The notes under the pieces: generated by a model
Told to the model about the DNA's origin: nothing
Seen by the model: only the letters and a program-made list of their open reading frames with translations
Database searches by the model: none
Source: JBDTYT01 sp040005555
GTDB taxonomy: Bacteria; Actinomycetota; UBA4738; HRBIN12
DNA: 11,618 bases
Direction: 5' to 3'
Assembly: GCA_040005555.1 (NCBI GenBank)
Contig: JBDTYT010000056.1
Location: 1-11,618, forward strand
Position numbers and translations under genes: made by a program
Shown here: positions 6,659 to 11,618 of the stretch, in pieces
Numbering within the stretch: position 1 is the stretch's first letter
Layout: every line of letters starts with the position of its first letter

Positions 6659-6687
6659 TTCGTACCTGGTCGAGCAGGCGAGGGCAA
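6659..6687 (-). promoter_or_regulatory. Candidate promoter of the RT-like gene
   Basis: The minus strand reads TTGCCC (6687-6682), a 17-base spacer, then TACGAA (6664-6659). Both are partial matches to the SigA consensus. Transcription would start near 6652 and place the hairpin over the ribosome-binding site in the leader. Confidence 0.4.
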
Positions 6688-6691
6688 TCCG

Positions 6692-6721
6692 CCGTTCCGG
6701 GGTTCGTGGCCCGCCGAACGG
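6692..6721. promoter_or_regulatory. Inverted repeats between the RT-like gene and lrp, possible operator
   Basis: CCGTTC (6692-6697) is the reverse complement of GAACGG (6716-6721), and GTTCG (6702-6706) of CGAAC (6715-6719). They lie between the two divergent genes, where an Lrp-type regulator could bind. The match to any known operator is not established. Confidence 0.25.
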
Positions 6722-6730
6722 GGGCCCACG

Positions 6731-6736
6731 TATCAT
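6731..6736 (+). promoter_or_regulatory. -10 box of a leaderless lrp transcript
   Basis: TATCAT ends six bases before the GTG at 6743, so transcription would begin at the start codon itself. No separate Shine-Dalgarno exists at a usable distance, and no good -35 was found. Confidence 0.45.
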
Positions 6737-6742
6737 CCGGGA

Positions 6743-7186
6743 GTGCTCGATGAACGCGATCTCGACATCTTGGCGGCGCTTCAGGAGGATGCCCGGGCGA
6801 CCTATGCGGACATCGGCCACAGGGTCGGGTTATCGGCCTCCTCGGTCCACGAGCGAGTGCGCAAGCTCGAGCGCACGCAGGTCATCCGGGCCTACCGGGC
6901 CGACGTGGACCCCGAGGCCCTCGGCCTGTTCGTGACCGCTCTCATCGCCGTCACGCCGCTCGATCCCACACAGCCCGACGACCTGCCCGAGCGGGTCCGC
7001 GGGTTCCGCGAGATCGAGGACTGCTTCAGCGTGGCGGGTGAGTCCAACTACGTTCTCAAGGTCCGCACGAAGACCACGAGCGACCTCGAGGAGCTCATCC
7101 GCCGGCTCCGCGAGAAGGGCGAGGTCCAGACGAGGACCACGATCGTGCTCTCGGTCCCGTTCGAGAGCCGCCCGCTGAGCCGCTAG
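6743..7186 (+). CDS. Lrp/AsnC family transcriptional regulator
   Basis: A 147-residue DNA-binding protein starting at GTG 6743, chosen because VLDERDLDILAALQEDAR is the standard Lrp N-terminus; the open frame continues upstream to 6587 without family character. A winged helix-turn-helix occupies residues 5-50 (YADIGHRVGLSASSVHERVR as recognition region). Residues about 63-142 form the ligand-binding RAM domain, with VAGESNYVLKVRTK in place of the usual VxGxYDxLL segment. Such proteins form dimers or octamers, bind amino acids or related small molecules, and usually control nearby genes and themselves. The divergent RT-like gene and the downstream ftsH-like gene are the nearest possible targets. 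The ligand cannot be inferred. Length is normal for the family. Confidence 0.92.
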   Translation: MLDERDLDILAALQEDARATYADIGHRVGLSASSVHERVRKLERTQVIRAYRADVDPEALGLFVTALIAVTPLDPTQPDDLPERVRGFREIEDCFSVAGESNYVLKVRTKTTSDLEELIRRLREKGEVQTRTTIVLSVPFESRPLSR

Positions 7187-7198
7187 CCGAGCGGGTCC

Positions 7199-7229
7199 AC
7201 CCCGTCGCAGGGTCTCCCTGTCGCGGGGT
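7199..7229 (+). terminator. Stem-loop after lrp, probable terminator
   Basis: ACCCCG (7199-7204) pairs with CGGGGT (7224-7229), and CAGGG (7208-7212) with CCCTG (7216-7220) around a TCT loop. The inner joint TCG/TCG is a U-G, C-C, G-U mismatch zone. It begins 12 bases after the lrp stop and is not followed by a T-tract. As it lies just before a possible -10 of the next gene, it could instead be an operator. Confidence 0.45.
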
Positions 7230-7236
7230 CGGGGCG

Positions 7237-7242
7237 TACACT
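7237..7242 (+). promoter_or_regulatory. Possible -10 box of the ftsH-like gene
   Basis: TACACT fits TANNNT and would start transcription near 7249, giving a leader of about 46 nt. No convincing -35 is present at 16 to 18 bases upstream, so this is a weak call. Confidence 0.25.
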
Positions 7243-7295
7243 GTGGCGACCGTGCACGGCCGCCCCGGCACACCGTCTGACCTGGGGGTCCCCCG

Positions 7296-9149
7296 ATGAA
7301 CCCGAACCGCCGCTACGGGAAGATGATCAAGCGGATCCTCATCTTCCTCGTCGTGTACGTGGTTACGGCGTACCTGTTCGTCGGAGTGTCGCCGGGCCAG
7401 GCCCTCCTGCACCCCGGCGCCTCGCTCTCGCAATACCGGAGCTTCGTCGTCTACATCGTCCTCATCCTCAGCCTCGCGGTGGGGCAGTTCGTGGCGATCT
7501 TCTGGTTCATGGCTCGCGGGAACGACTACGTCATCTACCCGGGTGAGTACGACAAGACCTTCAACGACGTCCGGGGTCAGCCCGCGGCCGTGACCTCGAC
7601 CCAGGAGGTCCTTCGCCTCTTCGAGGGCTTCAAGGACTTCAAACAGATGGGCGGCTACCCGCCGCACGGCATCTTGTTCGAGGGACCGCCCGGGACGGGC
7701 AAGACCCTCCTCGCGAAGGCGGTCGCCGGCGCCACGGGGGTCCCGTTCCTGTACACATCCGGGAGCGGCTTCGCCTCGATGTTCATGGGCGTCGGCAACA
7801 TGAAGGTGCGCCGGCTCTTCAAGCGGGCTCGGAACATGTCGGACAAGTACGGCGGCGCCGTGATCTTCATCGACGAGATCGACGCGATCGGCGGCTCGCG
7901 AGGTGCGGTCTCGGATCGATCCACCCCGATCTCGCGCGCCCTCGGGACGAATCGGTTGGTCATGGGCGGCGGGATGATGGGCGGCGGCGGCCAGATGGGC
8001 ATGAACGAGCTGCTCGTGCAGATGGACGGGCTCGTCGTGCCGAGAGGCCTGTGGCGCCACGTCCGCAGGATCTTGGGGTTGGGAAAGCCCCGCGTGCCCT
8101 TCTACAACATCCTCATCATCGGGGCGACGAACCGCGCCTCGACGCTCGACGCCGCGCTGCTGCGGCCGGGTCGGTTCGACCGCAAGATCCACGTCGGCCT
8201 GCCCACCGCCGACGGACGAGAAGACATCGCGCGCTACTACCTCGAGAAGGTGCGGCACGAGCCGATCGATGTCCCCAAGCTCGGGCGGATGACCACCGGT
8301 TACTCCCCCGCACAGATCCAGAACCTGGTGAACGAGGCGCTCATCTTCGCGCTGCAAGACGGGCGAGACGCTCTTCGGTGGGACGACTTGTGGCAAGCCA
8401 AACTCGCGGAGGAGATCGGTCTGAAACAGGTGGTCACCTACACCGTCGAGGAGAAGCAGATGGTCGCGGTGCACGAGGCTGCGCACGCCGTCGCCGCGTA
8501 CAACCTCGAGAAGGGGCGCTCGCAGATCCAGGTGATGACGATCCAAAAGCGCGAGGACGCGCTCGGCCTCGTCTCGCGTCAGTACCTGCAGGAGTTCTAC
8601 CTGCGCACGCAGAAGCAGGTGCTCGCCAACATCCAGATCTCGCTCGCCGGGTTGGTGGCGGAGGAGATCTGGTACGGCGAGAGCACGTCCGGGCCGGCCT
8701 CCGATCTCCAGGCCGCCACGGTGCAGGCCGCCCTCTACGTCGGTGTGTACGGCATGGGCAAGAGCTTGATCTCGGCGCCGATGGACGTGGACTTCGGCGA
8801 GACGATCATCAGCGCGGTGCTGTCCGATCCCGAGCGCCGCAAGGAGGTCGACTCGATACTGCGCGATTGCCATACGCAGGTGCGTGCCCTCTTGGTGTCG
8901 AAGCGCCGAGTCGTCGAGGGCGTCCGAGATGCGCTCCTGGAGCGAGAGGAGCTGATCGGCGACGAGATCGAGGTGCTCATGGCCGAGCTCGGCGAACGCG
9001 AACCCATCGACGTGCCCGTGGCCGCGATCGCCGGCAGCGGACACGACGGACCGATCCCGCTCGGAGCCGGGGGCAACGGCCAGCCGGGCGGCAACGGGCA
9101 CACCGCGGGATCCGGGTCCGAGCCGCCTCCACGGCCGGATCAGCCCTAG
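7296..9149 (+). CDS. FtsH-like membrane AAA+ zinc metalloprotease, divergent
   Basis: A 617-residue membrane protease. Two transmembrane segments, about 11-32 and 50-73, flank a short outside loop of about 17 residues, far smaller than the periplasmic domain of classical FtsH. The AAA+ domain has Walker A GPPGTGKT (130-137), pore loop FASMFMGVGN, Walker B VIFIDEID (189-196) and the second region of homology with N279 and arginines R290 and R293. The peptidase has HEAAH (393-397) and a likely third zinc ligand D470 (SGPASDLQAA). Two insertions of roughly 19 residues each distinguish it: a Met/Gly-rich loop (about 204-236) and a basic stretch (about 246-270). The C-terminus (580-617) is Gly/Pro/Asn-rich and probably disordered. 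It would unfold and degrade membrane or regulatory proteins. It is probably a paralogue rather than the main ftsH. The cysS start follows 42 bases after its stop. Confidence 0.92.
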   Translation: MNPNRRYGKMIKRILIFLVVYVVTAYLFVGVSPGQALLHPGASLSQYRSFVVYIVLILSLAVGQFVAIFWFMARGNDYVIYPGEYDKTFNDVRGQPAAVTSTQEVLRLFEGFKDFKQMGGYPPHGILFEGPPGTGKTLLAKAVAGATGVPFLYTSGSGFASMFMGVGNMKVRRLFKRARNMSDKYGGAVIFIDEIDAIGGSRGAVSDRSTPISRALGTNRLVMGGGMMGGGGQMGMNELLVQMDGLVVPRGLWRHVRRILGLGKPRVPFYNILIIGATNRASTLDAALLRPGRFDRKIHVGLPTADGREDIARYYLEKVRHEPIDVPKLGRMTTGYSPAQIQNLVNEALIFALQDGRDALRWDDLWQAKLAEEIGLKQVVTYTVEEKQMVAVHEAAHAVAAYNLEKGRSQIQVMTIQKREDALGLVSRQYLQEFYLRTQKQVLANIQISLAGLVAEEIWYGESTSGPASDLQAATVQAALYVGVYGMGKSLISAPMDVDFGETIISAVLSDPERRKEVDSILRDCHTQVRALLVSKRRVVEGVRDALLEREELIGDEIEVLMAELGEREPIDVPVAAIAGSGHDGPIPLGAGGNGQPGGNGHTAGSGSEPPPRPDQP

Positions 9150-9179
9150 CCGCGGTAACGGCCCGACGATCCTGCCGGT

Positions 9180-9185
9180 TATCCT
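9180..9185 (+). promoter_or_regulatory. -10 box of a leaderless cysS transcript
   Basis: TATCCT ends six bases before the ATG at 9192, the same spacing as at lrp. No Shine-Dalgarno is visible before this ATG. The gene may also be read from the upstream ftsH-like transcript. Confidence 0.4.
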
Positions 9186-9191
9186 TGGCCC

Positions 9192-10580
9192 ATGCGGCTC
9201 TACGATTCGCTGACGCGTGCGGTGCACGAGATCGTCCCGGTCGACGGCAGGGCGGTGAAGATCTACTCGTGCGGTCCGACGGTCTACCGGTACATCCACA
9301 TCGGGAACATGCGCTCCTTCATGCTCGGCGATCTCATCCGGCGTGTCCTGCGGTTCGAGGGACGCGAGGTGCGGTGGATCATGAACATCACCGACGTCGG
9401 GCACATGACCGACGACGTCACCGACACCGGGCGCGACAAGATGGAGCTCGCCGAGGCGGACGAGGGTTTGAGCGCGAAGGAGGTCGCCGAGAAATATACG
9501 GCGGCCTTCTTGGAGGACGCCGACCTCGTGGGTATCGAGCGTGCCGACCTGTACCCGCTCGCCACCCAGCACATCGACGAGATGATCGCGCTCATCGAGC
9601 GGCTCATCGAGAAGGGACACGCCTACGAGGTCGATGGCACGGTGTACTACGACGTCACCACCTTCCCGTCGTACGGCAAGCTGTCGGGCAACACGCTGGA
9701 CCAGTTGCGAGCGGGCCACCGACAGGAGGTCGCCGTTGACCCCTTGAAGCGCCACCCGGAGGATTTCGCGCTCTGGAAGCGCGCCGGACCGCACCGGCAG
9801 CTCCGGTGGCCGAGCCCGTGGGGCGATGGCTACCCAGGGTGGCACATCGAGTGCTCTGCCATGTCCATGAAGCACCTCGGCGAACGCTTCGATATCCATA
9901 CCGGCGGCAACGACAACAAGTTCCCGCACCACGAGGACGAGATCGCGCAGTCCGAGGGCGCGGTCGGGCACCAGGTTGTGTCGGTGTGGGTGCACGGTGG
10001 CTTCCTGCAGATGGGCGGGCAGAAGATGGCCAAGTCCGCGAAGAACATCAAACGCGTGACGGACCTCGCGGCCGAAGGTGTCGACCCGCTCGCGTACCGG
10101 TTGCTCTGTTTCGGCACCCGGTACCGCAGCGAGATGGAGTTCAGCTGGGAGGCGCTCGAAGGCGCGAACCGGCGCCTCGTGGAGCTCCGGCGTCGGATGG
10201 CGGCCTGGGGGCCGGCCGGCGGCCGCTCGAGCGCGGCAGCGGAGCTCGACGCGCGGTTCCGCGACGCGATCGCCGCAGACCTGGACATGCCGCGCGCGGT
10301 CGTCGTATTGAACGAAGCGGTCTCCTCCGACCTACCCGGGGGCGAGAAGTACGCGCTGCTGGCGTCCTGGGACGAAGTCCTCGCGCTCGACCTCGAGCGG
10401 GATGCGCTGGGCGAGCGGTGGGAGGCACCCGAGGAGGTTCGAGCGCTCGTGGCCGAGCGGGACGCCGCCCGGGCGGCGAAGGACTACGCGCGCAGCGACG
10501 AGCTCCGGGACCGGCTGCAGGCCATGGGGCTGGAGGTCATGGACTCGGCCGGGGATACCGAGGTCCGTCCGAGTCGCTGA
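9192..10580 (+). CDS. cysS: Cysteinyl-tRNA synthetase
   Basis: A 462-residue class I aminoacyl-tRNA synthetase that attaches cysteine to tRNA-Cys. The HIGH signature appears as HIGN (36-39) after YSCGPTVY, and the KMSKS signature as KMAKS (278-282). The zinc that selects cysteine would be held by C27, C221 (HIECSAM), H246 and E250 (FPHHEDEIAQSE), all present. The C-terminal helical domain (about 310-460) ends in the usual segment with DYARSDELRDRLQAMGLEV. Length is typical. The mycothiol ligase MshC is a close relative, but FDIHTGGNDNKFPHHE and the full anticodon-binding end favour CysRS. The start at ATG 9192 gives the normal N-terminus (LYDSLTR). It ends six bases before the convergent di-iron gene. 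Confidence 0.95.
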   Translation: MRLYDSLTRAVHEIVPVDGRAVKIYSCGPTVYRYIHIGNMRSFMLGDLIRRVLRFEGREVRWIMNITDVGHMTDDVTDTGRDKMELAEADEGLSAKEVAEKYTAAFLEDADLVGIERADLYPLATQHIDEMIALIERLIEKGHAYEVDGTVYYDVTTFPSYGKLSGNTLDQLRAGHRQEVAVDPLKRHPEDFALWKRAGPHRQLRWPSPWGDGYPGWHIECSAMSMKHLGERFDIHTGGNDNKFPHHEDEIAQSEGAVGHQVVSVWVHGGFLQMGGQKMAKSAKNIKRVTDLAAEGVDPLAYRLLCFGTRYRSEMEFSWEALEGANRRLVELRRRMAAWGPAGGRSSAAAELDARFRDAIAADLDMPRAVVVLNEAVSSDLPGGEKYALLASWDEVLALDLERDALGERWEAPEEVRALVAERDAARAAKDYARSDELRDRLQAMGLEVMDSAGDTEVRPSR

Positions 10581-10586
10581 GGGCGC

Positions 10587-11528
10587 TCAGCGGGCGAGCG
10601 CGTCGTGGCCCGCGTCGTGGCCCGCGTGGGGCAACACGACGAGCTCCGGAGCACGCTTCCAGAGTCCGGGCGGGTGGGCGAGGATACGGTCCGCGCGCGC
10701 GAACGCCTCGCGCCGGGCGCGACGGAAGATCCGCAAGCCGTGCAGGCCCGGGAGTTCGGCCATCGTCGCGTCCATCTCGTCCGACGCCGCCATGCCGTGG
10801 CTGTCCCCGAACAGGTGGACGACGATGAAGTCGGTCTCCTCCTGCGGCCGCACGCCGGTCCCGACGATCGACCACAGATGCTCCATCACCCACCGGACGG
10901 CACGCCGCGTGCTGGCGCTGCGCGCCAAACGCATCCGGGCCTGCGCACGGTAGAACGCGAAATGGCGGCGTTCGTCCTTGATCACCGCGTTCAGCAGGTT
11001 GATGAGCTCGGGGTGTCGGGTCTTCGCGATCACGCGGTGATAGGCGGTGAGGGTCGAGAGCTCGTTCGCGGCTCCCCACGTCATGTGGACGGCGACGAAG
11101 TCCTTCATCAGCGTCGAGCCCAGCAACGTCCCGATGTGACCGAGGTACCCCTTGCTGCCGAGCTTGCGCCGGATCCACATGTTCCTCGGGGCCCGCGAGG
11201 GGTACGCGGTCGTCGCGTCGACCCCCTCGCGATCGGGCGCGAGCTCGTAGCCCGCCTGGCCGAGGAACCGGCTGAACGCCTCGCCGTGCCATAGCTCCTC
11301 GTACACCCAGCAGGACAGGAAGGCCGTGACGTCGGGCTCGAAGGCGGCCTTCGTCGCGAGCAGGTCGCGCAGGAAGATCGAGGTGTGGGACTCGATGTCC
11401 ATCATGTACGCGAGGCATCGCGCTTCGTCCTCGGTGACGGGGTGATCACCGACGCGGTCCCAGCGAACCCCAGAGAGGTCGACCCGCTTCGAGTTCCGCA
11501 GGTAACGGTCGAGATCGAACCCGTCCAT
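10587..11528 (-). CDS. Ferritin-like di-iron protein, acyl-ACP-desaturase-like
   Basis: A 313-residue, mostly helical protein. Di-iron ligands of the ferritin-like four-helix bundle appear in the order seen in soluble acyl-ACP desaturases: E46 (MDIESHTS), E78-x-x-H81 (YEELWHGEA), E156 (ANELSTLTAYH) and E186-x-x-H189 (KDERRHFAFY). Such enzymes use a di-iron centre and oxygen to insert a double bond into an acyl chain carried by ACP. Residues after 200 have no recognised function; residues 234-260 hold a His/Asp/Met-rich stretch and the end carries a GHDAGHDA repeat. No membrane segment is seen, so it is probably cytoplasmic. Related proteins of unknown reaction share this fold, so the substrate is open. 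AAGGA lies seven bases before ATG 11528. Confidence 0.8.
   Translation of the reverse strand: MDGFDLDRYLRNSKRVDLSGVRWDRVGDHPVTEDEARCLAYMMDIESHTSIFLRDLLATKAAFEPDVTAFLSCWVYEELWHGEAFSRFLGQAGYELAPDREGVDATTAYPSRAPRNMWIRRKLGSKGYLGHIGTLLGSTLMKDFVAVHMTWGAANELSTLTAYHRVIAKTRHPELINLLNAVIKDERRHFAFYRAQARMRLARSASTRRAVRWVMEHLWSIVGTGVRPQEETDFIVVHLFGDSHGMAASDEMDATMAELPGLHGLRIFRRARREAFARADRILAHPPGLWKRAPELVVLPHAGHDAGHDALAR
10600..10623. repeat. Tandem 12-bp repeat in the 3' end of the di-iron gene
   Basis: GCGTCGTGGCCC occurs twice head to tail (10600-10611 and 10612-10623), with the start of a third copy. It encodes the GHDA units at the protein's C-terminus, in frame, so changes in copy number would keep the frame. 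Confidence 0.8.
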
Positions 11529-11535
11529 CGTTCGG

Positions 11536-11540
11536 TCCTT
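11536..11540 (-). promoter_or_regulatory. Ribosome-binding site of the di-iron gene
   Basis: AAGGA on the minus strand lies seven bases before the ATG at 11528 and supports that start. Confidence 0.65.
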
Positions 11541-11558
11541 CGCACGTCGACCCCCACA

Positions 11559-11586
11559 GGATTACCCGTCCGGGCCGAGGACTCAA
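11559..11586 (-). promoter_or_regulatory. Candidate promoter of the di-iron gene
   Basis: The minus strand has TTGAGT (11586-11581), a 16-base spacer and TAATCC (11564-11559). A start near 11552 would give a leader of about 24 nt that includes the ribosome-binding site. Nothing else is recognised between 11529 and the window end. Confidence 0.45.
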
Positions 11587-11618
11587 CCCGTCCCGGGGAC
11601 GCACGGGTCAGGCGACGA

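Noticed and set aside
6606..6742. Retron-type msr-msd RNA upstream of the RT-like gene
   Set aside because: Only 137 bases separate it from the divergent lrp start, no long paired repeats flank a branching guanosine, and the protein lacks the retron-specific motifs I know.
9150..9191. Terminator between the ftsH-like gene and cysS
   Set aside because: GGTAAC and GTTATCC can pair only with a bulge and a poor inner stem; too weak to call.
8051..9739. A 562-codon plus-strand frame across the ftsH-like and cysS genes
   Set aside because: Arg/Ala-rich and without domains; it is the shifted reading of two well-supported genes.
7095..9995. A 966-codon open frame on the minus strand opposite the ftsH-like gene and cysS
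   Set aside because: Its translation is His/Asp/Arg/Val-rich with no motif, and it crosses the ends of two clear plus-strand genes. It is a codon-bias shadow.

Overview
The window is GC-rich DNA (by eye well above 60% G+C) with features typical of Actinomycetota: a DUF4193-type zinc-binding protein, an apolipoprotein N-acyltransferase fused to a polyprenol-phosphate mannosyltransferase (the mycobacterial Lnt-Ppm1 arrangement), frequent GTG starts, and start codons placed 6 to 8 bases after a TANNNT box, as in leaderless transcripts. No insertion sequence, tRNA, rRNA or CRISPR array was seen. The likeliest source is an uncultured or deep-branching actinobacterium; the genus cannot be told from this sequence.

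Layout from left to right. Positions 1-1181 (minus) hold the N-terminal part of a secreted surface protein with a signal peptide, an SdrD_B-like module and the start of a DUF11-like repeat; it is cut by the window edge. A roughly 150-nt leader able to form several hairpins precedes it. Positions 1461-4054 (minus) hold the envelope pair: DUF4193 protein, then the Lnt-Ppm1 fusion overlapping its 3' end. Positions 4055-4360 carry the DUF4193 promoter and a large nested inverted repeat. Positions 4361-6605 (minus) hold an amidohydrolase and, overlapping its start by 107 bases, a small stand-alone reverse transcriptase-like protein. Divergent from the latter is an Lrp/AsnC regulator (6743-7186, plus). 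An unusual FtsH-like membrane AAA+ zinc protease (7296-9149) and cysteinyl-tRNA synthetase (9192-10580) follow on the plus strand. A ferritin-like di-iron, acyl-ACP-desaturase-like protein (10587-11528, minus) converges on cysS with a 6-base gap.

Most genes are chromosomal household or envelope functions: lipoprotein maturation and mannosyl-phosphoprenol synthesis, membrane protein quality control, tRNA charging, possible fatty-acid modification. The element least explained by this context is the 280-residue reverse transcriptase-like gene. It keeps the catalytic aspartates and the core motifs in order, has a WVDD instead of YxDD box, seems to lack a full thumb domain, has its ribosome-binding site inside a predicted hairpin, and shares its upstream region with a divergent Lrp-type regulator. 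Whether it is a defence gene, a domesticated enzyme or a decaying remnant cannot be settled from this sequence alone.
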